Source: Methylosinus trichosporium OB3b (GTDB lineage Bacteria; Pseudomonadota; Alphaproteobacteria; Rhizobiales; Beijerinckiaceae). From it: a DNA stretch of 64,000 bases. Below, in pieces: positions 38,683-48,272 of this stretch (the first letter of the stretch is position 1; the number at the start of each line of letters is the position of its first letter). The translations under genes and the position numbers were made by a program. The notes below the pieces were generated by a model. It did not search any database. It had not been told where the DNA came from and saw only the letters and a program-made list of their open reading frames with translations. The stretch covers positions 3,806,001 through 3,870,000 of the forward strand of contig NZ_CP023737.1 in NCBI RefSeq assembly GCF_002752655.1, in the 5' to 3' direction.

Positions 38683-39552
38683 TCACTGCGTGCCGACATT
38701 GGTCAGCGGAGCGCCGTTGATGGTGTCGATATCGGTGGTGTTGCCGGCGATGAAATTGTCATGCCCCGTCTCGGCGACCGCTCCCACATCCTTCTCGATG
38801 ACGACGCCATTGACGTTCTGCGAGACGGTGTTGCGCGTGACTCGCAGCACATTGCCAGGGCTCGCGCCCGAATAGATCCCGAACTCGAAATGGCCGATCA
38901 GGCTGTCGGAGACGCGGACATTGGCGGATTGCGTCAGAAAGACGCCGATGCCGGAGGTCCCGCGGCCGATGATCGTGGAGCGATGGACGACGCCGGTCGC
39001 CGAGCCCGTCCCGGTCTTGCTGACCTCGACTCCATAGGTCCCGACATTGGCGATGAACGCGTCCTCGATGGAAAATTTCATCACGGTCACCGGCCGCAGC
39101 TGAACGCCGGTCTGGGTGAAATTCTTGATCGTGCAGTCGCGCAGGATCAATTGCCCGGCCTTGGTGACCATGACGCCGATCTTGCCGACTCCCTGGCCGT
39201 TGAGAGTGAAGCCGCTGATGGAGACGATCTGGCTCGAAAGGGCGTTGATCGTCAATCCGACGGCGCCCGAGCCGACCATGATCAGCGAGCCCGGAACGCC
39301 GGTGAGCGTGATCGCCGTGGTGATGGTCGCCGTCCCGTAATTGCCGGGGAGCAGCGTCTTGATCTCGCCGCCGGTCGACGTCTTCGTGAGCGCATAGGAG
39401 AGCGTTCGGCAGGGCGTTTTGGGATCGGAGCAGTCGCCGGCATTGGCGCCGGCGACGGAGAGGAAGGACAGCGCCGCGGCGCTCGCCTTCCCGGAGCAGG
39501 AGGCGGCGAGGCCGAGCGCGAGACCGGCGCAGCGAAGAAAGCGAACGAGCAT
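38683..39552 (-). CDS. Secreted parallel beta-helix protein 3
   Basis: A 289-residue exported protein (signal peptide MLVRFLRCAGLALGLAASCSGKASA). More diverged than its neighbours, but with the same opening pattern (CSDPKTPCRTLSYALTKTS, GGEIKTLLPGNYGTATIT) and a beta-helix body (ISGFTLNGQGVGKIGVMV, LILRDCTIKNF) ending in NFIAGNTTDI. The three genes form one leftward group. Roles are unknown. Confidence 0.65.
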   Translation of the reverse strand: MLVRFLRCAGLALGLAASCSGKASAAALSFLSVAGANAGDCSDPKTPCRTLSYALTKTSTGGEIKTLLPGNYGTATITTAITLTGVPGSLIMVGSGAVGLTINALSSQIVSISGFTLNGQGVGKIGVMVTKAGQLILRDCTIKNFTQTGVQLRPVTVMKFSIEDAFIANVGTYGVEVSKTGTGSATGVVHRSTIIGRGTSGIGVFLTQSANVRVSDSLIGHFEFGIYSGASPGNVLRVTRNTVSQNVNGVVIEKDVGAVAETGHDNFIAGNTTDIDTINGAPLTNVGTQ

Positions 39553-39639
39553 GTCGACCCCCGAGAAAACGTTCCTTTACAATACACGGGGGCCGCCAGA
39601 AACGAAGCAGAAAAAAAGAGACTCGTCAGCGAGAGGGGC

Positions 39640-41001
39640 TCACAGGGGCGTGATCGCCAGCGGCAGGCCGGTGCGCGAGCGCAAGGTGAGATTGGTTCCG
39701 AGCATCATGCGATGACCGGGCGTCGTATGGAAACGGAAATCGCGCACGAGGCTCGCCAGCAGCACGATCATCTCGATCATGGCGAAATTCATGCCGATGC
39801 AGATGCGCGGACCGGCGCCGAAGGGCAGGAAGGCGCAGCGATGACGCGCCTTGGCGCGCTCGGGCGAAAAACGCTCGGGATCGAAGCCGTGCGGCTCGTC
39901 CCAGAGCTTCTCGTGTCGATGCACGCAGAAGCTCGCGACGATGAGCAGCTGTCCGGCGCGCAGGCGCAGCGGGCCGAGCGTCATGTCCTCGCGCGGCGCG
40001 CGGCCGACGCCGATCGCCGGCGGAAAGAGGCGCATCGCCTCGTTCAAGACCTGCCGTGCGAAGCCGAGCTTTTCGATATCCTGCGCGCCGATCTCGCGCG
40101 CGCCGACGACGGCGCTCACCTCGGCGCGCAGCCGTTCCTGCGTCGCTTGATCCTTGGCGATGAGCCACAGCGCCCAGGCGAGCGTCGTCGCCGAGGTCTC
40201 GTGTCCGGCGACCATGAATGTATAGAGATTGGACAATAGCTCGTCGTCGCTCATCACGCGCCCGGTCTCCGGATCCTGCGCGGAGAGCAGCAGAGCGAGA
40301 ATGTCTTTCGACTCCCCGGCTTCTTGGCGTCGATGCGCGATCAGCTCTTTCGTCGCGTCATGCAGCCAGGCGATGCTTCGCGCGACGCGGCGCGAGCCGG
40401 GATAGGGAACCGCTTCCGGAAGGCCGATGCGCGCATAGAGAAAACGCCAGCCGACGCTCGCGAGCGAAGGCGCCAGCGCCTCGAGAAATCTGCGCTCGTC
40501 GAGCCGCGTCGCGCCGGCGCCGAGCACGGCGCGCAGAATGATGTCGAAGGTGAGCCGCGACATCTCCGGCGCGACGTCGCGCACGGCGCCGTCATTCGCG
40601 CGGCGCCATTCTTTCGCGAGATCGGCGCCGCAACGCGCGAAGGTCGGAACGAGCGCGAGCAGATTGTCGTGACGAAAGGCCGGCGCGGCGGCGCGCCGCT
40701 GCCATCGCCAATCGGCGCCTTCGGCGAAGAACAGGCTCGCGCGATTGACGTCATTGGTCAGCGCGCGCGTTTGAAAGCGGTCGCGCTCGAATGCTTCGGC
40801 GCGCGCGACGAGCGCCTCCTCGATGAGCGTCGGATCGGCGATGAGCAGCGTCGGCGCCAGCAGCGGAAAGACGCCGCGCATCGTCGCATGCGCTTCTCGA
40901 TAGGTTTCCGCCGGCCAATTCTCGATCTGGTTGAATGCGGCGACGCGCAACGACGGACGCGCGCGCGGCGTGAAGGGCATGAGGTCGGGATCGTGAAACA
41001 T
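39640..41001 (-). CDS. Cytochrome P450
   Basis: A 453-residue soluble P450. I-helix AGHETSATTLAWAL carries the acid-alcohol pair for oxygen activation, EAMRLFPP holds the ExxR motif, and FGAGPRICIG holds the haem-ligand Cys (about residue 401). The opening residues and PFTPRARPSLR fit the usual bacterial class. No dedicated ferredoxin or reductase lies next to it. Its substrate is unknown. It diverges from the first subtilisin gene over a 201-base gap. Confidence 0.92.
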   Translation of the reverse strand: MFHDPDLMPFTPRARPSLRVAAFNQIENWPAETYREAHATMRGVFPLLAPTLLIADPTLIEEALVARAEAFERDRFQTRALTNDVNRASLFFAEGADWRWQRRAAAPAFRHDNLLALVPTFARCGADLAKEWRRANDGAVRDVAPEMSRLTFDIILRAVLGAGATRLDERRFLEALAPSLASVGWRFLYARIGLPEAVPYPGSRRVARSIAWLHDATKELIAHRRQEAGESKDILALLLSAQDPETGRVMSDDELLSNLYTFMVAGHETSATTLAWALWLIAKDQATQERLRAEVSAVVGAREIGAQDIEKLGFARQVLNEAMRLFPPAIGVGRAPREDMTLGPLRLRAGQLLIVASFCVHRHEKLWDEPHGFDPERFSPERAKARHRCAFLPFGAGPRICIGMNFAMIEMIVLLASLVRDFRFHTTPGHRMMLGTNLTLRSRTGLPLAITPL

Positions 41002-41136
41002 CGGCGGGGCTCCATTCGCTGCGCCTTTTATGCCGCAGCGAATGGCGGCTGTCTTCCGGCGTTTCGCAATGCGTCATCGGCGCGTCGACGAGCGCTGGGC
41101 AAAGCGAAGGCCCCGAGGATTGCTTTCGGTCCGGTT

Positions 41137-41152
41137 GTGCAGGATATTGCAC
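41137..41152. promoter_or_regulatory. Small inverted repeat in the P450/protease divergent gap
   Basis: GTGCA and TGCAC arms lie six bases apart, a small dyad in the shared gap between the P450 and the first protease. It could be an operator but no binding protein is suggested. Confidence 0.25.
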
Positions 41153-41202
41153 CCGCGGCGCGGGCGAAGCCCGCCGTCCGACGTTCAGGGAGCAATAGCG
41201 AA

Positions 41203-43461
41203 ATGTTCCGTTTCATGATTGCCGCGCTTACCGCGGCCGCTCTCTCTTCGTCCGCGCGAGCGGCGGAGAGCAAGGAGCCGAAGATAAATCCGGCGATCGC
41301 CGCCAAGACGGCGACGGCGAGCGCGATCGCCGAGGCGATCGCCGAGACCGGCTCGGTCCGAGTCCTCGTCGTCGTCAAGACGAGCTCGGGAGCGAGCGTC
41401 GAGGATCTGTCGGCGCAGGCGCGCGTCGCCTCGACCCGCGCGGCGGTGAAGAGCCAGGTGAAGGCGGCGCTCGACAGCGTCCTGACGAAGCACAAGCTGT
41501 CTCACGTCGGCGGCGCCAAGGGCGCGCCCGCCCTCGTTCGGCTGACGACGACTCCGGCGTTTTCCGCCGTGGTCGACGAGGCCGAACTCGTCGCGCTCGC
41601 GAAAGACTCGAGCGTCGTCTCGATCCAATATGACCGCCCGATGCAGAAGCAGCTCACGGTGACCGTGCCCTTCATCGGCATGCAGGCGGTGCATTCGGCC
41701 GGCGGCGCCGGCGCCGGCGCGGCGATCGCGGTGATCGACGACGGCATTCAGCGCAATCACATCTTCGTCGGCCTGTCGCGGCTCTATCCGGGGCGCGAGG
41801 CGTGCTTCCTCTCCACCAATGATTGCCCGAACGGCTCCAATGAGCAGATCGGGACGGGCGCTTCGGCGGCCGCCGCCACCGCCAGCCACGGCATGCACGT
41901 CTCGGGCATCGCGCTCGGCTACAATGCGGGCACGACGCCGCGCAAAGGCGTCGCCCCGCTCGCGAAGCTGGTGCCGATCAACATCTTCGGCCCGAGCGAC
42001 GGAACGGCGTTTTCGACGATCCAGCGCGCTTTCGAGCATGTCGAGGATCTGGTGCTGGAGAGCGGCGGTTCGAATCCGCTGAAGATCGCCTCGATCAATA
42101 TGAGCGTCGGCGGCGACGCCAGCCCCGGCAATTGCGACGACAGCCCGGACATGGCGCTGCTGAAGCCGGTCGTGGACAATCTGCACAAGAAGGGCGTCGT
42201 GTCGGTCGTCGCCGCGGGCAATGAGAGCCAGACCGCCCAAATGGCGTTTCCGGCCTGTTTGTCGTCGATTTTCTCCGTGGCCGCGACGAGCCGCGCCGGC
42301 GTCATTGCGAGCTACACCAACATCAGCCCGACCACGGACGTCTTCGCGCCCGGCGGCGAGACCAATGGCGATTGCGTGATCTCCTCCGTGCCGAGCAACG
42401 CCTTCGGCGCGAAGTGCGGCACGTCGATGGCCTCGCCCCATGTGGCCGGAGCCGTCGCCGCGCTGCGCTCGGCGGTCCCGGCGGCGACGGCCTGCCAGAT
42501 CGAGGAAGCGCTGATCCGGACCGGCATCCCCACCTCCGATCTGCGCACGAACGGCTCGCTCACCAAATCGCTCATAAAGGTCGACCGCGCGCGACTGCGG
42601 CTCCTGAGCCCTGTCGCGCCGGGCAATGACAATTTCGCCGCGGCGTCGGTTCTGCCGCCGAATGCGACCGAATATTCGGTGCACACGGCCACCAATGTCG
42701 GAGCCACGAAGGAGCCGGGCGAGCCCAGCTTCTCCGGGACGGGCAACGCCCACAGCGTGTGGTGGAAATGGACGCCGACTGTTTCGGGACCCGTGGTCAT
42801 CGATACGCTCGGCTCGGGGCTGGATACGGTGCTGGCGGTCTATACCGGAGCGACCTCGGTGACGAGCCGCGGCACACGTGTCGCGCTGAGCGACAATATC
42901 ACCCCGACGCTCGTGCAGAGCAGCGTTTCCTTCAGCGCCGTCGCCGGCACGACCTATCATATCGTCGTGCTCGGCAAGACCGCGGCGGACGAATGCAACA
43001 TTCAGCTCAATGTGACGCGCCCGCCGTTGAACGATAATTTCGCTCGGGCGACCGTCGTGACCGTTCCCGTCGTCACCGAGGTCAATGTCTCGGGAAGCAA
43101 TGCGCGCTCGACCCTCGAGACCGGCGAGCCGGCGCCAAATGGCAATAGCGCTTCGAAGACGACCGTCTGGTTCCGCTTCAAAGCGCTCGAAACCAAGGTC
43201 ATCACGCTGGATACGTTCGGCTCGAATTTCGACACGGTGCTCTCCGTCTACAAGGGCTCCGCCCTCAACTCGCTGACGCCGATCGCCGTGAACGACGACT
43301 CCGGCAACGCGCAGAGTCTCGTGAAGTTCCAGATGACGGCGGGCTCGACCTATTACGTCCAGGTCGCCGGCTGGAATGGCGCCCAGGGCCGCTATCGGCT
43401 GTCGTTCTCGCCAGCGGGCGCGCAGAGCGTCGAGAGCGCAAAAGCCTCGCTCGGCGAATAG
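41203..43461 (+). CDS. Subtilisin-like S8 serine protease, tandem copy 1
   Basis: A 752-residue exported protease. ATG 41203 begins a signal peptide; a larger frame to 40324 overlaps the P450 gene and is rejected. A propeptide-like part (30-150) precedes the catalytic domain: Asp179 in AVIDDGIQ, His229 in SHGMHVSG, Asn340 in AAGNE, and Ser408 in GTSMASPHVAG. The tail (about 470-750) has two repeated beta-sandwich units (NDNFAAASV and LNDNFARATV starts) of the bacterial pre-peptidase C-terminal type. It probably acts outside the cell on proteins. Confidence 0.9.
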   Translation: MFRFMIAALTAAALSSSARAAESKEPKINPAIAAKTATASAIAEAIAETGSVRVLVVVKTSSGASVEDLSAQARVASTRAAVKSQVKAALDSVLTKHKLSHVGGAKGAPALVRLTTTPAFSAVVDEAELVALAKDSSVVSIQYDRPMQKQLTVTVPFIGMQAVHSAGGAGAGAAIAVIDDGIQRNHIFVGLSRLYPGREACFLSTNDCPNGSNEQIGTGASAAAATASHGMHVSGIALGYNAGTTPRKGVAPLAKLVPINIFGPSDGTAFSTIQRAFEHVEDLVLESGGSNPLKIASINMSVGGDASPGNCDDSPDMALLKPVVDNLHKKGVVSVVAAGNESQTAQMAFPACLSSIFSVAATSRAGVIASYTNISPTTDVFAPGGETNGDCVISSVPSNAFGAKCGTSMASPHVAGAVAALRSAVPAATACQIEEALIRTGIPTSDLRTNGSLTKSLIKVDRARLRLLSPVAPGNDNFAAASVLPPNATEYSVHTATNVGATKEPGEPSFSGTGNAHSVWWKWTPTVSGPVVIDTLGSGLDTVLAVYTGATSVTSRGTRVALSDNITPTLVQSSVSFSAVAGTTYHIVVLGKTAADECNIQLNVTRPPLNDNFARATVVTVPVVTEVNVSGSNARSTLETGEPAPNGNSASKTTVWFRFKALETKVITLDTFGSNFDTVLSVYKGSALNSLTPIAVNDDSGNAQSLVKFQMTAGSTYYVQVAGWNGAQGRYRLSFSPAGAQSVESAKASLGE

Positions 43462-43669
43462 AGCGGCGCATCGGAATAAGATCGGGAGCGGCGTTCGCGC
43501 CGCTTCTTTTCGTGTTTGGCCTCCATTCCCGGCTCCCGTGCAGCGTCCCGCTGCTTCGCCTGCTACGAGCGTGAACGTGAGGATTGCGTCGGGCGGAGTT
43601 ACGCGGGATAATCGGCCGCGCATCGGCTCCGACCGAGCGATCGTCTTTCCCGGCAGGAGCTTCATCGTC

Positions 43670-45937
43670 ATGTTTCGTTTGATTGTCGTCGCGCTCGTCG
43701 CCGCTGTCGCGGCCTCTTCCACGCAGGCCGCGCCGAAGACGGCGCAGATCGATCCGGCCATTGCCGCGAAGGGCGGAACCGCGCCGGAGATCGCCGGAGC
43801 GCTCGCCGCCGAGGGGGCCGTGCGCGTCATCGTCGTCGTCGAGCCCGGCGCTGGAGCGACGATCCAGGAGCTCGCGACCGCAGCGCGCGTCGCCTCGACA
43901 CGCGCCGCGACAAAGCAGAAGGTCGCGGCGACGGTCGACACGGTGCTGTCGAGCCACAAGCTGTCTCGCATGGGTGGGGCCAGGGGCGCGCCCGCGCTCG
44001 TCCGGCTGGCCACGGTTCCGGCGTTCTCCGCGGTGGTCGACGCGGCCGAGCTCGCCAAGCTCGCCAAGGATCCGCGCGTCGTCTCGATCCGATATGATCG
44101 CCCGATGAAACGACATCTCGCGGTGACCCTGCCGCTCATTGGCGCGCCGACTGTTCAGTCGCTCGGCGGCACCGGCTCCGGCTATGCGATCGCGCACATC
44201 GACGATGGCCTGCAGCGCGATCACGTCTTCGTCGGCCTGTCGCGCCTCTATCCAGGGCGCGAGGCTTGCTTCCTCGACACCAATGATTGTCCGAACGGCT
44301 CCAATGAGCAGATCGGAACCGGCGCGGCCGCCGCGTCGGCGGGAGCGAGCCATGGCATGCATACGGCCGGCATAGCATTGGGCAAGCGAGCCTCCGGCAC
44401 GCCGAGCAAGGGCGTCGCTCCGAGCGCGATGATCGTGCCGATCAATATTTTCGGCCCCAACGACAGCGTCTCACAGGCGACGATCCTGCGCGCCTTCGAG
44501 CATGTCGAGGATCTGGTGATGGAGAACTCCGGCGCCAATCCGCTGAAGATCGCCTCGATCAATATGAGCGTCGGCGGCGGCCTCAGCGCCGGCATTTGCG
44601 ACGACGACGCCGACATGGCGCTGCTGAAGCCGGTGATCGACAGCCTGCGCAGCAAGGGCGTGCTGTCGGTGGTCTCGGCCGGCAATGACGGCGACACCGG
44701 CCAGATGTCCTACCCCGCCTGCCTGTCGACGATCGTGTCGGTGGCCGCGACGAGCCGGGCCGGCGTCGTCGCCAGCTACACCAATATCAGCCAGACCACG
44801 GATCTGTTCGCGCCCGGCGGCGAGACCGACGGCGATTGCGTGATCTCCTCGGTGCCGACCAACGACTTCGGCGCGAAATGCGGCACCTCCATGGCCGCGC
44901 CGCATGTGGCGGGCGCGATCGCCGATCTGCGTCAGCTGTTCCCGAAGGCGTCGGCCTGCCGCATCGAGGATGCGCTGAAATCGACCGGACCGCTGACGCC
45001 CGACACGCGCTCGGGCGGCGCGTTCATCAAGCGGCGCCTGCGCATCGACGGCGCGCGCTCGCGTCTGCTCAACCCCGTCGCGCCGAAGAACGACAATTTC
45101 GCCGCTGCTTTCGCCATCCCCAGCACGGCGACTCAGTATACGACCGAGGGCTCCAATATCGCCGCGACGCTCGAAGCGGGCGAGCCGAGCTATGTCGGCA
45201 CCAGCACCACGCGCAGCGTGTGGTGGCGGTGGACGCCGCTCGCCTCCGGCCCGGTCGCCATCGACACGCTCGGCTCGGGATTCGACACGGTTCTCGCCGT
45301 GTATAAAGGCGCGGCGTCGGCCGCCGATCTCGGGACGCGCGTTGCGGTGAGCGACAATATCTCCTCGACCGTGAAGCAGAGCCGCGTCCGCTTCAGCGCC
45401 GTCGCCGGCGAAACCTACCACATCGCCGTCGCCGGCCGCAGCGCCAGCCAGGAATGCGCGATCCAGCTCAATCTCGTGCGCCCGCCGGCGAATGATAATT
45501 TCGCCCAGGCGCGCGTCGTGAATGTGTCGACAAATTCGGAGCTCGGCGTCTCGGGAACCAATGTCGGCGCGACCAAGCAGACCGGCGAGCCCGATCTCAA
45601 CGGCGACGCCGCCAATACGACGACCGTCTGGTTCCGCTTCAAGGCGCCCGCTTCCGGTTTGATCAGCATCGACACGCTCGGCTCGCCGACGCTCGACGAC
45701 ACGGTGCTCGCCGTCTACACGGGCGCGGCGGTCAATGCGCTGACGCTGATCGCGGTCAATGACGACATCCCGAACAGCAGCACCACGCTGAGCCGCGTCA
45801 CCTTCTATATGAAGGCGGGGACGACCTATCAAATTCAGCTCGGCGGCTGGCACGGGGCGGAGGGCAAATACCGCCTCTGGTTCTCGCCCGCCGGCGCGCA
45901 GAGCCTCGATCGTTCAACCGCGGCGCTGGCCGAATAG
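43670..45937 (+). CDS. Subtilisin-like S8 serine protease, tandem copy 2
   Basis: A 755-residue paralogue of the previous gene with the same order: signal peptide, propeptide-like part, catalytic domain with Asp178 (HIDDG), His228 (SHGMHTAG), Asn339 (SAGND) and Ser407 (GTSMAAPHVAG), then two C-terminal beta-sandwich repeats (NDNFAAAFAI, NDNFAQARVV). ATG 43670 follows an AGGAG site. The two proteases share long blocks such as GREAC..., NDCPNGSNEQIGTGA and KIASINMSVGG, so they are a recent-looking tandem duplication. The last codon touches a twin-hairpin repeat. Confidence 0.9.
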   Translation: MFRLIVVALVAAVAASSTQAAPKTAQIDPAIAAKGGTAPEIAGALAAEGAVRVIVVVEPGAGATIQELATAARVASTRAATKQKVAATVDTVLSSHKLSRMGGARGAPALVRLATVPAFSAVVDAAELAKLAKDPRVVSIRYDRPMKRHLAVTLPLIGAPTVQSLGGTGSGYAIAHIDDGLQRDHVFVGLSRLYPGREACFLDTNDCPNGSNEQIGTGAAAASAGASHGMHTAGIALGKRASGTPSKGVAPSAMIVPINIFGPNDSVSQATILRAFEHVEDLVMENSGANPLKIASINMSVGGGLSAGICDDDADMALLKPVIDSLRSKGVLSVVSAGNDGDTGQMSYPACLSTIVSVAATSRAGVVASYTNISQTTDLFAPGGETDGDCVISSVPTNDFGAKCGTSMAAPHVAGAIADLRQLFPKASACRIEDALKSTGPLTPDTRSGGAFIKRRLRIDGARSRLLNPVAPKNDNFAAAFAIPSTATQYTTEGSNIAATLEAGEPSYVGTSTTRSVWWRWTPLASGPVAIDTLGSGFDTVLAVYKGAASAADLGTRVAVSDNISSTVKQSRVRFSAVAGETYHIAVAGRSASQECAIQLNLVRPPANDNFAQARVVNVSTNSELGVSGTNVGATKQTGEPDLNGDAANTTTVWFRFKAPASGLISIDTLGSPTLDDTVLAVYTGAAVNALTLIAVNDDIPNSSTTLSRVTFYMKAGTTYQIQLGGWHGAEGKYRLWFSPAGAQSLDRSTAALAE

Positions 45938-46036
45938 AGCGCTTTCCGATCGAACGGAATCGTTCGATCGATCAGAATTCGCTCAAACGAAAGAATGCGA
46001 GAGCGTCATCCGATCCAATTGGATCGGATTACGCTC
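45937..46036. repeat. Twin-hairpin dispersed repeat, copy 2
   Basis: It begins at the last base of the protease stop codon. The first hairpin is identical in core to copy 1 (CGATCGAACG, GAAT loop, CGTTCGATCG). The second (46001-46036) is a 16-bp arm with one mismatch. The orientation is the same as copy 1. Confidence 0.85.
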
Positions 46037-46142
46037 CTGGCGCCATAGCGCGAGCCTCTCGGGCTCGCGTCCCTGACCCGACGGACCGCCTGCGCCATTC
46101 TGCGCGCTTGACGATCTTCGCCCTTTTGCGGATTTTCGTCTG

Positions 46143-46532
46143 ATGGCGAAGCTTCTGCCCCTCCGACGCCGGGCCGTCCGCGCGACCGCTTCCTGCGGCG
46201 TCGTGCTCGCCCTGCTTTTGCAGGCGCTCGCCTTTCTCGTCGCCGATCTGCGACGCGCTGCTGTTCAAGGGGATGACGTCGGCGTCGTCCTCTCCGCCTC
46301 GGCGGCCGATATCTGCCGCGCCGCCGGCGGCGGCCATGCGCCCTCCAGCGCGGGGCATGATTGCAGCCAATGCGCGCTCCGCTGGGCGGGCGACGTGGCG
46401 CCGCCGCCGTCGCCCGCGCAGGCGGCGGAGCGTCGCCTCGCCGCCGCGCTCGCCGGCCCTCCCGCCGCGGACGCGCCGCCGCCCTCCAGCCGCGCCTTCT
46501 CCGGATCGCCGCGCGCGCCTCCTCGAGCCTGA
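46143..46532 (+). CDS. DUF2946-like small membrane protein
   Basis: A 129-residue protein with one N-terminal hydrophobic helix (VVLALLLQALAFLVADL, about 20-37). Then comes a His/Cys motif, GHDCSQCAL (about 72-80), in the pattern seen in DUF2946 proteins found near copper-related TonB receptors, and a Pro/Ala-rich tail. It lies 99 bases upstream of the copy B sigma factor and has no partner in cassette A. A metal-linked role is inferred only. Start ATG 46143 is uncertain. Confidence 0.4.
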   Translation: MAKLLPLRRRAVRATASCGVVLALLLQALAFLVADLRRAAVQGDDVGVVLSASAADICRAAGGGHAPSSAGHDCSQCALRWAGDVAPPPSPAQAAERRLAAALAGPPAADAPPPSSRAFSGSPRAPPRA

Positions 46533-46630
46533 GCCCTTCGGGCGCGCCGCGCCCCTCTCTCCCGCCCCTCCGGGCGGCCTGCGCGCGCGTCTGCGCCGCC
46601 GGCCGCGATTCGAGCCATAGAGGATCGCTC

Positions 46631-47131
46631 GTGCCGGACCGAAAGAGGCTCTCCTTCCGCGAGCTGTTCCTGCGCAACCGGCGCGAGCTGCTCGATTATC
46701 TGACCCGCAAGGTGGGGCCGGACGACGCGCCCGACCTGCTGCAGGAGACCTTTGTGCGCGCGCTGCGGCACGAGCGTTTCGACGCGGTCGTCGACCCGCC
46801 TGCCTTTCTCCAGCGCATCGCCGTCAATCTCAGCCTCGATTTCCTCCGCCGGCGCAAGACCGAGTCGAGCTATCTGCAATATGTCGACTACTTCCTCGAC
46901 GCGCCCTCGCCCGAGGCGACGCCCGAGGAGACATTGGCGCATAAGCGCAAGTCGGAGCGCCTCGCCGCGGCGATCGCGGCGCTGTCGCCCCGCTGCCGCG
47001 ATGTGTTCCTGATGGGCGTCTTCGAGGATATTCCGATGACCGAGATCGCGCGCCGGCTCGGCGTCTCCGACCGCATGGCGCGCAAGCACATGGCCAACGC
47101 CCTGCGCCTCTGCCGCGCGGCGCTGGACTGA
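46631..47131 (+). CDS. ECF sigma factor (FecI-like), copy B
   Basis: A 166-residue sigma factor starting at GTG 46631, six bases after AGGA. Region 2 reads RNRRELLDYLTRKVGPDDAPDLLQETFVRAL and region 4 ends LSPRCRDVFLMGVFEDIPMTEIARRLGVSDRMARKHM (motifs split by function). Homologous to but clearly different from copy A, so the two probably read different promoters. It heads the rightward cassette. A longer upstream frame overlaps the DUF2946-like gene and is rejected. Confidence 0.92.
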   Translation: MPDRKRLSFRELFLRNRRELLDYLTRKVGPDDAPDLLQETFVRALRHERFDAVVDPPAFLQRIAVNLSLDFLRRRKTESSYLQYVDYFLDAPSPEATPEETLAHKRKSERLAAAIAALSPRCRDVFLMGVFEDIPMTEIARRLGVSDRMARKHMANALRLCRAALD

Positions 47132-47209
47132 CCTTTTTAAAAGGGGCGGGTTCCGTTTCGCCCCTCTTCCCCGTCGTCTCGATGGCGCACCTCACTCGCG
47201 GGCCTTCGC

Positions 47210-48172
47210 ATGCAGGAAAAGGGTAAAGGGCAGGAAAAGGGTAAAGGGACGGACGCCGCGCGCGACGAGGCCATCGCCTGGTGGGTGGCGCGCCGCGCCG
47301 GCCCCCTGGAGCCGCAGGAGGAGGAGGCGTTCCGCGCCTGGCTCGCGCGCGACCCCGCCCATGACGCCGCCTTCGCCGACATCGCGGGAATGGTGCGTCA
47401 TGTGCGCGGCCATCTGCGCATCCCGTCCCCCTCGCCGCGCGCCGCCCGCGCCTTCGCGCCGCGCTATCGACCGGCGGCGGCGGCGCTGGCCGCGGCGGCG
47501 GCGCTGGCGCTTTTAATCGGCTTCGACGATCTCTCTATTCTCTTGCGCGCCGATCGCGCGACGAGCGTCGGCGAGACGCGCTCCGTGACGCTGGAGGACG
47601 GTTCCCGCGTCCATCTCGACGCGCGCTCGGCGATCACCCTGCGCTATGGCGCCGGCGAGCGGCGAGTGGCGCTGCTGCGCGGCGAGGCCTTGTTCGAGGT
47701 CGCCGCCGACCGCGCCCGCCCCTTCGTCGTCGAGGCGGCGGAGGGGAGCGTCACCGCCCGCGGCACCGCCTTCGACATCGCGCTGACGGAAGAGGGCGCG
47801 CGCGTCACCGTCACCGAGCATAGCGTCGAGGTGACGAGCGGCGGCGGCGGAATCGTCGTGGCGGAAGGCGGACAGACCGTCTATGCGCGCGAGCGCGCCG
47901 CGGAGGCGCCGCGCAATGTGGACATAGACGCCGCGACCGCCTGGCGGCGCGGCAAGCTCATCGTCGAGGACGCGCCGTTGAGCGAGGCGCTCGCCGCTCT
48001 CTCACGCCACCGCCGCGGCTATATCCTCTGCCTGCGCCCGGCAGATTGCGCGCGCCGCGTCACCGGCGTGTTCGGCGCCGGCGATCCGCTGCGCGCTCTG
48101 CGGGAGATCGAGGTCTCGCTCGGCCTCACCGCTACTTTCCTCACCGATTATCTGATCGTGCTGCACCAATGA
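47210..48172 (+). CDS. FecR-family anti-sigma regulator, copy B
   Basis: A 320-residue protein with the same plan as copy A: an N-terminal DUF4880 domain (RDEAIAWWVARRAGPLEPQE, AFRAWLARDPAHDAAF), one membrane helix (AALAAAAALALLIGF), and a periplasmic FecR domain (SRVHLDARSAITLRY, GEALFEVAADRARPFVV, GTAFDIAL). The N-terminus carries a short in-frame repeat, EKGKGQ then EKGKGT, made by two tandem 18-bp copies. A 100-base gap separates it from the receptor gene. Confidence 0.9.
   Translation: MQEKGKGQEKGKGTDAARDEAIAWWVARRAGPLEPQEEEAFRAWLARDPAHDAAFADIAGMVRHVRGHLRIPSPSPRAARAFAPRYRPAAAALAAAAALALLIGFDDLSILLRADRATSVGETRSVTLEDGSRVHLDARSAITLRYGAGERRVALLRGEALFEVAADRARPFVVEAAEGSVTARGTAFDIALTEEGARVTVTEHSVEVTSGGGGIVVAEGGQTVYARERAAEAPRNVDIDAATAWRRGKLIVEDAPLSEALAALSRHRRGYILCLRPADCARRVTGVFGAGDPLRALREIEVSLGLTATFLTDYLIVLHQ
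47213..47248 (+). repeat. Two tandem 18-bp copies inside the fecR-B start
   Basis: The unit CAGGAAAAGGGTAAAGGG occurs twice in a row and codes a 6-residue repeat near the FecR N-terminus. Since the unit is a multiple of three, changes in copy number would lengthen or shorten the protein without a frameshift. Confidence 0.8.
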
Positions 48173-48272
48173 GAGGCGAGGATTTTTTTGTGCGACGTCG
48201 GTTCCGGTTTCCGCTTCGAGCGCGTCGGGTAGGCGGGGCGATGCGAGCCCCGCAGCGCGAAGGGGAAACGAA

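Noticed and set aside
40324..41202. Long N-terminal extension of the first protease into the P450 gene
   Set aside because: It is antisense to the P450 coding region, and a signal peptide starts at 41203.
36933..46630. A methanobactin precursor (mbnA-like) gene near the cassettes
   Set aside because: I looked for short frames with paired Cys motifs near the receptors and before the sigma genes and found none with a ribosome site.
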